Below, piece after piece: positions 43,976 to 56,619 of a stretch of DNA of 64,000 bases. Position numbers and translations under genes: made by a program. The stretch's first letter is position 1, and the number at the start of each line of letters is the position of its first letter. Source of the DNA: Gaeumannomyces sp. JS-464 (Eukaryota; Ascomycota; Sordariomycetes; Magnaporthales; Magnaporthaceae); NCBI GenBank assembly GCA_002197995.1, contig NGZR01000001.1, forward strand, positions 2,542,001 through 2,606,000. The letters run 5' to 3'. Below the pieces are notes generated by a model. The model worked only from the letters and a program-made list of their open reading frames with translations, did no database searches and had not been told where the DNA came from.

Positions 43976-46900
43976 GGCGGGAGGCAAGTGGAGGGGGTGA
44001 TGGGTCGACTTTCTTTCTGTCTTCTCTTTTCTCCGTCTTTATCCCCTTTTTGGCCTTTCTTTCTTTGCGTTCGATTCCCAGTCCTGTCTTTTTCTTCATC
44101 ATTCCCACAATATCTTGTTTAATTTTTCTTTTTTGCTTACTCTGCGTGGAGGTTAGGTTGGTAGGGCTCTTTTCTTTCATTTTCTCACATCTCCTCACAT
44201 CTACGTTGTATCGCGTCTGCTCTTTCTTCCTTCACGCGACGGACAGTCTTTGGGTGGTGTCGAGGAGCGAGGGGTGGTCCACGAGATCCCGAGGCCATCA
44301 CGTTTGTTTCGATACGGGCCGGATGCTTTGGAGAATGTCTGTTAGGTAGTCATGTCTACCTACCAATGTTTCACTTTTCCCCAACTATTTCCCTTCTTTT
44401 TTGCCCTTCTCCTTTGTCCCTGCCTCTCTTGCTGCGGCCTGACTTGGTCTGGATGGGCAGAGTTTCGGTGGTGAATCGTCCTCTTTTTACTTTTGGTCTG
44501 TTTCTGCGGATGTTTCCTTTCTGCTGGCTGGCTTTTACCCTTTTTCTTTACATGCATGCTCGGACAGGGCGAGATACGGACGAGCTGATGATACCAGGTT
44601 GTGCTTTGGGCCTTGCCCTTTTCCCACGCAAACCACATTTTTTTCTCTCATACTACCTACCTAGCACACCCCCATAGATCTGGTACTTAGATAGAATGCG
44701 GGCGACGAGGCCGTCATGATCCCTTTCGGTAGAAATGGGACATGAACACCCGTCCGTGCCCAGCAAAAAAAAAACCTCAATACAAGCAACCGACTTGAGA
44801 CGGGAAAACAAAAGTCGTACAACTTCCTCTCTCCAAGAGCTTGTGATGCATGCAACCTTTCGGGGACGAACGGGGGAAAAAAAAATGGAGGCATCCAGGC
44901 ATCCGCCTCCACAAACGCCCACGGTGAGTCGGTCAAGACACCACGCGATCAAGCCTTTTGACACGGCTCGGTGGAGGCTCATGCTCAGCTGTGGCAGTGT
45001 TTTTTTTTTTTTTTTTTTTTTTCGCCGTCTCCCCCATTTCTTACGTTGCGCGGTCAGGGGGGGTTGTCAGGACGAGCAAAAACCGCACTCCATGTCACGC
45101 GGGGTAGGTAGCTCTTTGTCCTCGTTGTGGGACCACGCCGCCTGCTGCCCATCTTTTTTTTTTTTGTCTTAGACACGGACCCGGCGCACTGTGGTGGCAT
45201 GGGAATACGAGAGAGGCTACGGGATTTTACACACTTTAATGATAAGCTAATAACCTTGGTGCATGTATGTACCTATGTAATGTGTGTTCTAGCCTGCCTG
45301 TCATTCCGCCGCCTTGGGTGCGCGCCACCTGCGTGGCTGACTGCGAGGAGGAGGGTTGGGTGAGAGGAGAGAGGGGACGTAGCACGGCATTTCTCAGTCT
45401 TTATCTCCGGGAATTCGGCGCGGCGGCCCCAGCAAACGTGAAAAAAAAAAAGGCACACAAGCCGTGTAACCTCTTTTGTGCTGGCATGGCAACGTCGAGG
45501 CTTATTTCCTTCGACCAGTCTGCCAATGCAGGAAACGACAAGTAGAAAAAAAAAAGGGAAACAAGCACACGAATGAAAAACCCGTCCCGTAATGCCGAAT
45601 GCACATAAGCAACGAAAAAGGCAACCTGTCGCTTTCCGCAAGAAGCAACAGATACACCGCAGCAACCCCCAACCCGGGCCCGGCCGTCCGCCAAATGCGC
45701 AGTATATGGCGTGTGCAGGCGACATCTACATACAGCCTACAGCCCGCCCGCCCAGGAACCCGTTCTTTCTATTTTTTTTTTATTTTTTTTCCATTCGGGA
45801 TTTCGCTTTGGCTTACGAGTCGGCCGGCCAACCAGAAACTTTCTCGCATGTTCTTGGGCCCTTCGCACCTCTCGCCTTGTCTGAGCCGCACCTGAGAAGC
45901 AGGGGGAATCCAGAAGGCTGTGGGCGGGCTGTGTGATGTGTGAAAAGAGCCGAGCCGCGGAGGCGAAAAAAAAAAAAAGCTGATGTGGAAAAAAAAAGGG
46001 GAGTGCGCGAGGGGAGAAGCGGAAATTGATTAATCATCAAAGGGGCAAAGAAAAAATATCACGACAGAAATTAGACGCACGGCCGCCCGCGGCAGTGGGT
46101 GTGGTTGGTGGCCTGGCCTGGCCTGTCCAGCCAGTGTGCAACGCAACAAAACCCTCGTTACCAAAACAGGGGGTGCTCCTGCAGGATTTCGAGGCGCGGC
46201 TTACCTCTGTATTGGAGAGCGCGGACAAGGTCCTGAAGCGCATTGGAAATCCAAGCAACACAGCAGGTAAACCGGCCAACCTATGCGCGCTCGCCACATC
46301 CACGCAAAGCCTGGCGGCAGTCGCTGGTTGGAGCATTACCCGCCTGCTGCGCAAACGGCAACCGAGGCCAGGCCAGGCCGGCGGACGGTGGACAAAAAAT
46401 CCCCAGTCCCTCGGTCGGTTCCCCAAAACTCGGAGGAAAGAAAAATTGGAACTTCCATATCCGTGCCATCATTGTAGGGATCATCCAAGGCCGCCAACCT
46501 ACCCCGCATGTTGGTGTGTTTGCCTGCTGCCTGTCGGTTGCGAACCAACCCAGACAAACCTGAGGCTAGACCATTCCGATCTACATACCGATTACAACCA
46601 AGGCCCGGGACGCCTTAAAATCTTATCTCCTATCGCCATGGGGGCTTGGGGAACGAGGAGGCGCGGTTCTGACAGTTGCCGGTTTAAGCAAACGTGGCGG
46701 CTTGCGGCAAGGCAGTCCTTGGCACCTTTCCCTCATCGCTGTCATGGACCTCCGGGGAAGGGGAGGGAACCCATGGCTAGCTGAACAGCCAACTTTTGCT
46801 ACTGCTCACCACTTCCCCTCCTTCACTCCCTCCCCAATCCCACCGGACATGAGCGCCAACTCCGGACGAGGAGACGGGTGTTACCCATTGGCGTGGATGC

Positions 46901-48522
46901 GCAAGGAACCAGATCGATACTTGCCTTGGGCGCTTACTTCAGGCAGGCGGAGTCGAGGAGCGGCGGTGGTGTGTGCACATGTAGCCCCGGAGCTCACCAC
47001 CTCGCGAGCGGGTGGGCAGACCAGCTGATGGGCTTGGCCAACCTTGGGACTCGGGGGGGGGGGGGGGGGGGGCAAGGCGTCGAGGCCACCCACCGCACCT
47101 GCGCGGCCACGGGGATATTGTTGACCGTTACCCCTGTGCCCTGTGCTCGTTGTGTGACGGTTTCTTCCTCGCCGAAGGAAGAGAGATGAGGGGAAAAGAG
47201 GGCTCCAGAACTTGAACGAAACCTCGGGAGTCGCTCCCGGGTCGTACGTATGTATAATCAACGATAAGTCCTAGGCCGGGGTGGCCTGTCCTGGTACCTG
47301 CCAAAACAGCCCTTCGACTTGACGGCGAACCGGCCAAAGAGTGTGACAAGACGAACCAGGTGAGCCTTTCTGTAGGACGGCAGCCCGATGGCGTGGGCCT
47401 CTCATGACGTAGGCACGCCAGCCAGCCCCGTTGCGGTAAGGCTCCATTCGTTCGGGCTGTGGGTGTTGGGTCAGGCCACACGGCAAAAGGGAGGCCGATA
47501 CAAGGAGTACCTAGCATGGAAATCGATAGAGGGGGAAAAAAAACTGAGGGGCTCTTGACCTGCGCGGCATCGTGCTTTGATGCGCAGCCGGCAGCTGCCT
47601 GTCCTCCCTTGCTTCACCTGCGTGCGGAGCCGGGCGCCGCCCCGGTAAAAGTCGGGGGATCGGAGATGTATCCCTTGGCCGGGCCAGTGAGATCTGCAGG
47701 CAGCTACCTGGGCACACTGAGCAGGCAGGTAGGTATCTACCTACCTAGCTGGGAGCTCCCTTGCGAGCGAGAATCGAGAAAAAAAAAGAAAGCGTCAGCC
47801 TGGGGGATTCCCCGATTGCAGAATGCTCTTCCACGACGTAGCATGTCGTGCAGGCCGCTGTTTTTGCCGATAGGTTACCAACTGGGAGCCTGTTCGGGCT
47901 TCACACCACCATTTTTTTTCTGGTAACCCCGATGGCTACCGCGAGGCACGGCACAGCCTGGTCGCCTTGTTTTGCGGCGAGAGCCAAGGTGGGTTGGTGT
48001 GTGTGCCGGTTTGCGAATTTGCGCAAACACAGCTACTATCGATTCTGCTGGAATGGCCTGGACCGTGACGTTGGGAGGAGGGGTGTGGGTGGAAAGAGGA
48101 GAAAGTAGGTAGGCAAATGGGCAAATGGTGGTAGCGTCAACCACGACGGCACACACAGGGCACACACAGGGCGTGATGGCTGCATGCCCGTTCATTGCCC
48201 ACCCTCAGGCCTTGTGGGAACGACTCGGGGTTGCCTCGTTTTGTCTGTGCCTCTGTACCGCAGACTCGTCTGAGGGCCAGCCGAGGTCAAGGAATTTGGA
48301 AACATTTGGCACATTGGCACGCGCGTTGATGACAATGCCGGCCTTTCCATGTCAATACAAGCTCGCCCTTTGGTCAATCTGTGGACAGACTGCCGCCCGT
48401 CAATCCATCCATGGTTCTCAGCCGAAAATGACGATAACGGCCGCGGGATTGAGTGGGGGGCGGGCCGCTATAGTGTGTGCATATGGCGGACGGGTCATGT
48501 TTCAACTTTGCCCACTGTTCTT

Positions 48523-48556
<34 letters not shown>

Positions 48557-49971
48557 GTTTCTCTCACTTCCCACCCAGCGGGGCCTCAAATTCAACCCCA
48601 CTTTCCCGCTGTCTCCTGGCTGAGCAAGCCGGCGATCATGATGGCCCACAAAAAGGTCAAGGTGGGGTTCGGTGCGTGCTCAGCCCTGTGGTGCGCAAGC
48701 GACCCGCGAACCAGCGAAAGAAACGAGCAGAAAGTGACGAAAGAAATGGATAGAATGGCCCGGCGGAGCCTGACTGGTGGCCCGCTAGCCACATATGCGA
48801 TTTTGGTCATGATGGGCGATGGGTTAGGTTGCCAGAGTTGCGTGAGGGAGCAGCCGCCGGGCTCTGTGCCTGGCATCGCCAGCCAGCAAATGGGATGGCA
48901 GCCATTCGGGCACCTCCAGCACGACGCTGATTCGACAGCTCCCAAGTCACAATGCGTCTGCGCAAAAAATAGCCAACCGGCAAAGGAGCAATCGGGTTGG
49001 CCAGTCGAGGCAGAAGGAAGCGATGAGGGTGTGGTGGGCCGGACGGCGAGAGGGCGGGAAACAGGAACACGAGCGGTACGCGGAAGGGACTGAGACGGCC
49101 GACGCGTGGTCTCGTGCATCCTCTCTGCGCGCATCCGGCCCCATGCAGGGTGGCTGATCATATGGAGGGGGCAGCAGCACGCCAGTGAGTCAGAAGGGCC
49201 GGAGGGAGACCGCGCAACTGCGTCGAAGGCCTCTCTCGCAAGTCGCAACCAACAGCCCAGGAAAGAGGGGCCGGGAGGACAAAGTGTATACTTTCTCATG
49301 CGGCTCGGGTGCATGCGTCCGGGGAGACAGATTGCAAGTTGCCAGATGAAGCAGGGAAAGAGAAGACCAAGACTTTGCAGCCTAACACAACTGAGAATGG
49401 AACAGAGCATGGCCTGGTGAGCTATTGATAATGCGGTATGTGACTCCTCTGTCCCGTGAGGATGCTTCTCTGACAAAAGGACCCACTCTAGGTCTTGCCC
49501 CGGCGTGCAAGATCCCCCAGCCAGCCAATCATGGCGGTTGCTGCAGAGTGGTTTGAGTAGGCTGCGTTTAAACGGCAGACGGGCCTGTAGGAAACCGACG
49601 GAGGATTGAAAAAGGTGAAAGCAGGGAGAGAAATCCCCCCTTGGCTCGATGCAGGCAACGGCTGCACCCTGCACGAAACAAACCACGAGATAAGGAAAAA
49701 ATTTCGAAAAATTCAAAGGAGACAGGCGACAGGGACAGGCACCCAAAGTCGCTGGCGAACCATGACCCTCCGCTTACCAGAGCCGCCATGCGATGCGGTG
49801 CGGACCAAATGGTACCTGCCTCCGAGGTTTTCGTTTCTTTTCTTTCTTTCTGTTTGCGCGCACCGGACCGGCTTTGCGAAAATGAGCGATCGCAATGAAA
49901 CCTGCCAACTCCGCGTTTGCGCGTGTGCGACTTTTGCCCACCCCTCCCTTTCACATTGCGCGCACATACAC

Positions 49972-50005
<34 letters not shown>

Positions 50006-52496
50006 ACCCACCACCCACCCTGACATATCGGGTACTTGCCTTTGCACCCATCGCATCCACACCACCCACAAATGTTAGCAAGTCAGCCATGGCCAATTTT
50101 CTTTTTTTTCCAACTCGGAGTTCACTAGCACAATTGCGCGCGCCGCAGTCGTAATCATGGCACGCGCGGGTTTCTCGGTGAGTTGCCAAAGATTGGACCG
50201 GGGTTTGGGTCTCATGTTGTCGGCTGCGATGCGCGGCGTCGGGGGGTCAGTGAGTGACCATTTGCGCAAAACCGCAACTTTGTCGGGCTTTTTTGTCTGA
50301 AGAATGTCCAGATCGATGGTGCGGTTTCGAAGATTTTTTTGGACAGGCAGACGGGACAGGCTGCCTGGGCAGCGGCGGTGCTTGTCAGCAGCCATTTTTC
50401 TGTTGCAGGGGCCGTCGACCGTTCTTGTCCCACGCACAAACCACCAGCAACCCACCACGGCCAAACCCCACCTCGAGGTGAACCCAGGGGCTGAATTTTC
50501 TTTTTATTTGTGGTGGCTTTTTGCTTGCTGTTTCTTTTCTGCTTCGAGGCGTCCTGCGAGGGGAGGGTTGGATGGACACAGAAAATGTCGTGCTTCCCCT
50601 AGCGTCGTTTTGCAGCTCGTCCTCGAGCGCAATTGCGTGCGTGCTCCCGGGCAGCCATCGATGCGCAAAAGAAATGAAGACAGAAGGAAAACCCCGCCGC
50701 CGCCGCGACGGGAACGTCGTCCTAGCCTGCGTCGATTGACGCCATTCTTGCACCAGTCCCTCCCTTCTCTGCCCCAGGCTTCGCTCGCGGGCGCCCCTGT
50801 CAGAGCCGCAACCCAGGTGGGTTCTCCCGACCGGGCGACCCGCCAGGTTCCATCAAAGTTTCTCCATCTGCCCTCCGGATCTGGCAGGTTGGGCTTCTGT
50901 GCTTTCTTCCTCAACCCCAGAGCTGATCCGCCTGGAAAGGAAAGGGCAAGGGCAAAGGCAGCCCAGGCCGGGGTGGGAGCATTGAGTGCGTGTCTCCCGG
51001 ATGTACCGTCGTCGTACCGCCCAGAAGGGTGAATGGTGGGGCCTGGCTTGTTCTTCCACACACCATCGCAACGGCTGTTTTTCCATTTTTATTTTTATTT
51101 TTTTTAATTGTTTTATTCGAGGTCGCAAAAAGCACATTCTCGCTGCTGCCACACTAGCCCGCCGGGCCACGGTGAATTTGTTCGAGCACACTTTTTTTTC
51201 CTTTCGCCTGACTGGCCACATACCACCCTCCATGCGCCGCCCATCCATTCCAAGGTGGCTCGATGTCAGCCCGGGGATGGCCCAAAACGGGCAAGGCTTG
51301 TTTGGAAAATGAGCCAGAGTGAGCTTGTACAGGAAAGTCACTCTCTGCTCGGCGGCGCTGGGTTGCAGGAATCCGTCCGGGTCCTGGTTCCCTTGCATTC
51401 CGTTCCTCCAGAACGAGAGGCCCTCCTGGGGCCCGGAAGGAGGGCAGGCAACAGCCGCGGGCCACCCCCCCTCGTCCCCTCCCCAACGGAGTCATCGCGG
51501 AGAATTGAGGAAAAAAAGATACCTGCGCGCGCGCCAGAGGTATGCGCCCGTCGCTGTGGCCTGGCCGTCTGGCCGTCGCGTTGGTAATGCGAAGAAGGGG
51601 CGACTGCCTGCTCTGCTGCTTCTCTTAATTGCGCCCTTCCCATCCAATCTGCCGCTTTCCTTTTCGTTTTTGCTTTTCCTTTTCTCTCCCATTCGTCCCA
51701 GCCCCTTTTTGCTGCTGCCGCCCATTTCCTGCTGCCGCATCGCCCTGATATTCCCATTCGGAAGGACGAGAAAATTTTTCGTTCCTTGACCTGGGCTGCT
51801 CGTTTCGGCTATTAGTGTCTTAATAGCACAACCCTGGCTTTTAACTGCCCAATCGACCCCTTTTTCCAAGCAACATTTGCAGCCCAACGGAAACCAGGAC
51901 CCGGCGGACGCTCGCTCCCCCCAGATCTGCCCTCCCCTTCTTTCCCATTTTTCTCTCCTCTGTCCAGCGTTTGGACAAGAGGACACAGACGCGCAAAAGA
52001 GCGAGAAACAAGAAAGCACGCAGCCTTGCGGCCCACCTCTTGCGCGTTGCACCTTGCAGGGCCCGCGGGACCCCATCTTACCCCTGCACTCGCGCCGCAG
52101 CGCATTGCGCTGCCACACACACCCCCTGCCCACTTTCGGGCTGCCTCTTCCCTTGCGGCTCACTGAAGTGTGTCGCTGAAGGTCTGACCTGGCCGCTTCG
52201 CTTTATATAAGGGCGCGCGCATCTGGTTCGGGCACCAGTGCAGGCCAGCCCTCCACGCACCAGCCAAATCACAACTTCACAACACATCAAACACTCCTGC
52301 ACAGCGCTGCAAATCGTCGTGGGGTTTTCCTGCAGCCCTGCGCGGTCTTGATTGCCTCCAGCGCATCGCTTTTCTGCACAAGCACACAAGCAATCCCCAC
52401 ACACCATCCCCTTTGCGGGCTCTGCCGCGCGCATCTCATACGACGATACCGTCGCGGCACATCTCTTATCCATACGCACACATCGGCGCGACCACA
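43976..52496. other. 8.5-kb region without supported genes, rich in homopolymers
   Basis: Open frames of 60-380 codons occur on both strands, but none shows a domain, G/C-biased third positions, or splice sites linking it to others. The region carries unusually long mononucleotide runs (T at 45,000-45,022, G at 47,052-47,072, T at 48,530-48,556), a CA repeat (49,975-50,003) and many CT-rich tracts. It may hold long untranslated parts of the two flanking coiled-coil genes or non-coding RNA. A TATA box TATATAAGGG at 52,204-52,213 is likely the promoter of the next gene, 285 bp before its ATG. Confidence 0.6.
52204..52213 (+). promoter_or_regulatory. TATA box of the coiled-coil gene at 52,497
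   Basis: TATATAAGGG, a strong TATA consensus on the plus strand, followed by a CA-rich leader typical of highly expressed fungal genes. Confidence 0.55.
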
Positions 52497-53594
52497 ATGA
52501 CGGGCAGGCGAGAGCAAGACATGCGACAACCCCACGGTGGGTCCTCTCGCCGTCGCGGAGCCCTGGGCAGCGATTCGGGCTTCGAGTCCCTGGATAGCGA
52601 GGGCTACTACCGGAGCCCGCCCGCTAACCACGCCACGCCTCTGTTCACAGACGTCGAGCAGGACAACCAGTGGAACAGCCTGCCGAACCTGCAGCAGGCC
52701 TACAGGGACCTGTGGGACAAGCTCGAGGTCGCCACCCGCAAGGACCTGCGCCTGGCTGCCGAGATCACCAAGCTCACCAGCGACTTCAAGAAGAGCGAGG
52801 AGAAGTGCCACAAGCTGAGCCAGAAGCTCGATGATGCCGATCACAAGAACGCGTCTCTGAAGCGCGACAACGAGGACCTCCGCAAGGACAACTCGTCTCT
52901 CAAGCGCGAGATTGATGACCTGCGCAGGGAGAACGCCCGCCTGCAGCAGGACAAGACCCAGGCCAGCCAAGACCTCGCTCACGTGAAGGCGCAGCGCGAC
53001 CGCTACAAGAACGAGCTCGAGGATGCGCGGTCTACCTCGTCCGAGTCCACCTCATCCAAGCACAAGAGGACCACGTCGTCGGCCACCAAGGCCGAGAAGC
53101 CTAGGGACAAGGAGCGTGAGCGCGAGCGTGAACGTGAGCGTGAGCGTGACCGCGACCGGGAGCGCGACCGAAGCGAGAAGAAGGAGAGGTCCCCCAAGGA
53201 CAGGAAGGACCGCGAAAGGGACAGGGACGTGGCGCCCCGCGACACCAGGGACGCCAGGGACCCAATGGACTCGGGGGTCAGCCACCTCCGGGAGCGGTTC
53301 GATCCCAGCAGGACGCATCAGCAACAGCCAATCCCGCAGCCGCCGCCTCAGCAAATTGCAGTGCGGCCGTCGACAAGCCGGCGCATGAGCACGACGATTC
53401 GGCCGCAGGTCCACGTCGCGACCACATATGACGGCAACTACATCCCGACAACAACCATGGGCATCACCTCGCCCACGACCTACGCTGTACCCCGCGGCGG
53501 CCACCCCGGCGTTGCTGTCGCTACCTACCCGACTGCATACACCTCTGATGGCAACTACCACCCCGCGCCTCTGCCGCAAAACACACAACAGTGA
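52497..53594 (+). CDS. Coiled-coil protein with Arg/Glu-Arg/Asp repeat region
   Basis: Single exon, 365 residues. I chose the ATG at 52,497 rather than the upstream in-frame codon at 52,413, because the TATA box and CA-rich leader place the sequence before it in the 5' UTR. Residues 1-65 are disordered (SDSGFESLDSEGYYRSPP). About 70-200 form a long Leu/Lys/Glu heptad coiled coil. About 225-270 is a highly charged stretch of alternating RE, RD and RS dipeptides, as in splicing and nuclear-speckle proteins. The C-terminal 100 residues are Pro/Gln/Thr/Tyr-rich and disordered (PQPPPQQ). Third codon positions are mostly G/C. No named family recognised. The RE/RD region suggests but does not prove a nuclear role. 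Confidence 0.78.
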   Translation: MTGRREQDMRQPHGGSSRRRGALGSDSGFESLDSEGYYRSPPANHATPLFTDVEQDNQWNSLPNLQQAYRDLWDKLEVATRKDLRLAAEITKLTSDFKKSEEKCHKLSQKLDDADHKNASLKRDNEDLRKDNSSLKREIDDLRRENARLQQDKTQASQDLAHVKAQRDRYKNELEDARSTSSESTSSKHKRTTSSATKAEKPRDKERERERERERERDRDRERDRSEKKERSPKDRKDRERDRDVAPRDTRDARDPMDSGVSHLRERFDPSRTHQQQPIPQPPPQQIAVRPSTSRRMSTTIRPQVHVATTYDGNYIPTTTMGITSPTTYAVPRGGHPGVAVATYPTAYTSDGNYHPAPLPQNTQQ

Positions 53595-53706
53595 CTTTTA
53601 CGTTGACCGACAACCCCTAAGATGGACCGCGACGTGGCTTGACTCGCCGCGACTCGACTGAACAAGGGGCCAAAACAAAAACAAAAAACAAAAACCAGCA
53701 AAAATC

Positions 53707-53737
<31 letters not shown>

Positions 53738-55271
53738 ACAGCAAAAAAAAAAGACGGATTCTCAAAACAAGTCGGAGATACACATGCCCATTTTTTACCC
53801 CAAAACGGCCACTTTTCCAGGATTGTTATTTCCCATCACCAATGATACCCCTTAATCTCATTTTCTCATTTTCCCATTCGCCATCACCACCCGAACAAGC
53901 ATTTCGACGCGACAAATCCTCGCAATCGGGCGCTCTCTGCCCTGCGGCCACACCCGGCGCCAACCAAGCCAAGCCAGCCACCATGGACAGGCGGCCAACA
54001 ATTGAGCAGCTGTCAAATGGCCTCGACGCAGGCAGCTGTCAAACCAACGCCACGGCACCGGGCTAGGGAACTTTGCACGTTTCCGGCGCCCTCGTGTCGG
54101 GTGTGGTGGGGCTCTTGGGTTGGCTGCCTGGAGCATTTCCTCGCCAGGCCTCCAACACACACCCAACACCGCGGAATGGCACCACAGCTTTTTTACCCAC
54201 TCCACGGTGGAGTTGGCGGAGCGCAGCTTGCCGAGCCACCTAACCCACCCGCGATTGTGACGGGCTGCCGCCAGGCTCCAGCTCGCGATCCATGCGCTAG
54301 GTGGGTGCCAAGGCGTGCGACGTACCGACCCAGTCACTGGGTGGGAGGCGCATCAGCCGAGGCGTCAATGGTCATGAGGCTCCTTGTGGTGTTGGCCTGT
54401 TTGTTCGTCCACCCTCCTGTGATGCACCATGCAACCACTACCCCCATACCCCCTTGTTCTCTACCCTGTGTCAGTCACTCGGTATTTTCTTCTTCTGCTT
54501 TTCTGTTTCGGGATTTGATCATGGGAATGTCTGCTTCTATTTTTACATTTTCACTATAGACGGGGATTTGCTGTTTCCGAGGTTTCGCGTTTCATTCGCG
54601 CCTCTTCCAACACGAGTTGGACGTGTTTGTTCTTTTCCAATCGCATGTACTGTCTGATGGAGATGCCTGTTGTACGTTGATGTTTATTGTGTTGTTTCCT
54701 TGTATACTCGGGCCGATGTTGTTATTTTCCTCGGTCTTCCTGTATGTTGTGCACACGCTGTCAAGGTCATGTATAGGTATCCTTTTTCCATGTTGGATTT
54801 CCTTGGTTGTCGCTAGGATAGATTTTTCGGCTGGTAACTTTTTCTTCTCATTACCAAAAAAAAAGAAAATGTTGTCGCCGTCGCCGTCTGACTTTTCTGC
54901 GCCCTGGAATAGCCAGGGCCACTGCAATACAATGCGAGAGCTGCTTCTCCAGCCCCACCTTGGTGATGGTTCAGCTGTGCGGTGTGACTCAACTCCGGGC
55001 TTATGGTCGTTTGGGGTCGAGAGGCGTATTGCGTTCTCCGAGTTCGGACGCAGCAGCTGGTGCCGCATCTTGGGACGTTTTGGCTTTTTTTTTTTTTTTT
55101 TTTTTTTTTTTGGGGCGTGTGGTCATTTTCTTGCTCGTTGCCATCATCAGCAGCGTCATCATCAACAACAGTGGAGAATTGAAATGGTTTGAATCACGAC
55201 CCAACCAAAGCAAGCCCCCGAGAACACCATCGCTCCTATCGGCCAAAAACAACCCCAAGCGCAATCACACG
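53595..55271. other. Intergenic stretch with long homopolymers
   Basis: Holds A runs at 53,708-53,735 and a T run at 55,087-55,110. No gene supported. The 160 bp before 55,272 are A/C-rich and are probably the leader of the next gene. Confidence 0.6.
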
Positions 55272-56307
55272 ATGAAGGAATTCCCCTCCCTCACCCCGGA
55301 CCTGGCCGACTGGGCCCTCCGGCAGCCCGTCTACTTCATCGCGACGGCGCCCACGCACGGGCGGCACGTCAACCTGTCGCCCAAGGGCCTGCCGTCGTCG
55401 ACGCTGGCGGTGCTGACGCCCAACCGGGTGGCGTACGTGGACCGGACCGGGTCCGGGTGCGAGACGATCGCCCACCTGTACGAGAACGGGCGGGCGACCG
55501 TCATGTTCGCGTCGTTCGGCCCGGCCCCGCATCCTGCGGCTGTACTGCCGGTCGCGCGAGGTGGTCGAGTGGACGGACGGGGATAGGTTCGCGGCGGTGC
55601 TGGCCGAGATGGGTGGGCTCAAGCGGCCCAAGGCGCCGAGGGCGGTCGTGGTGCTGGATGTGTGGAAGGTCACGACGGCGTGTGGGTTTGGGGTGCCCAT
55701 GGTGAAAAGGGGACTGTATGCTGGGGACGATGGGGAGGGAGGAGGAGGAGGAGGAGGAGTGGCGGGAGGGGACGAGACGTCCGTGTTTGAGGACAGGCCG
55801 ACGCTGGATAACCACTGGGCCAAGAAGGATAGGGATGGGGGCGTGGAAGAGGAGTGGGTCGAGTACCAGCGGAACAAGAACGCCTACTCGCTCGACGGCC
55901 TGCCGGGGCTCAAGGCGGCGAGGAGCGGCGGGGCCGCCGGGGGGCTGGGGGTGTGGCTCGCGCAGTTCCGGGCGCGGATGGCGGCGCAGAGGGAGGGGTT
56001 CGCCGTTGGGCTGGGCCTGGGGCTGCTGGTGCTGGTGCTGGTGCTGGCGTTTGGGCGGGAGGGTTCCCGGCTCCGCTTGGCGTCGCGCGTGGCTAGAGGG
56101 AGGGGGGGAGGAGGCTTGGAGGCGGCCCCGCGTGGCTTTCTTTGGTCGAGGTGGTTTCGTGGTGTGCTAAAAAGGAGAGTACGTTTGCTTCTCTATACAT
56201 ACACTTTTGTCGCGGGTGTCCCCGGGTCGGTCGGTCGAGGCTTGGGCAAGCTTTGGCCCGGCACCGGAGCACGGACGGCCTGGACCGGCGGAAGCTTGCG
56301 CCCTTAG
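55272..56307 (+). CDS. Pyridoxamine-phosphate-oxidase-like protein with C-terminal membrane span, apparent frameshift
   Basis: From the ATG at 55,272 the frame reads MKEFPSLTPDLADWALRQ, VYFIATAPTHGRHVNLSPKG and TVMFASFGPAP, the start of the FMN-binding split-barrel fold found in PNPOx-like proteins. At about 55,530 the protein continues in another frame (RILRLYCRSREVVEWTDGDR, VWKVTTACGFGVPMVKRG, EYQRNKNAYSLDGLPGL) to the stop at 56,307. A 2-bp deletion in a CCCGCGC-type run would explain it: a mutation, or an assembly error in very GC-rich DNA. Near the end a membrane span (GLGLGLLVLVLVLAFG) is followed by Arg/Gly-rich sequence, so the protein is probably tail-anchored. From memory, fungal members of this family often carry such a tail. 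Substrate unknown. A Gly run (about 55,738-55,760) lies mid-protein. Confidence 0.7.
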
Positions 56308-56619
56308 CTGAGGGGGAGGAGGCGTCTTGGTCTGTGGCTGTTGGTCAAGAAGCGTCTGCTCGTCATGGAGGGGGGTGCCCGGCATGCCCTTCCTTTTGGC
56401 CGCTCGTTCTTTGTTATCTTTTGTTTCATTCCATCATTATTTTTGTTTCCTTACCTGTTCATTTTCCTCTGTCCACCTTTCATTCTTTTTCCTGCCGGCC
56501 ATCCAGACCAAAGGCTGCTGTTTGTGGTTGCGTGCCTGGCCCGCCACCCTCATCCCAGCCGGCCCCTGAGAGGGCGAGAAACTCAGCCCAACGCCTTTAC
56601 CACTTCATCCTACTCCAGG

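Noticed and set aside
48592..49746. 384-codon minus-strand open frame
   Set aside because: Composition without coding bias, no domain, crosses long T runs nearby, and is not supported by splice or promoter signals.
53297..53320. GGTTCGATCCC as a tRNA T-arm
   Set aside because: It lies within the coding sequence at 52,497-53,594 and no acceptor or D-arm pairs with it.
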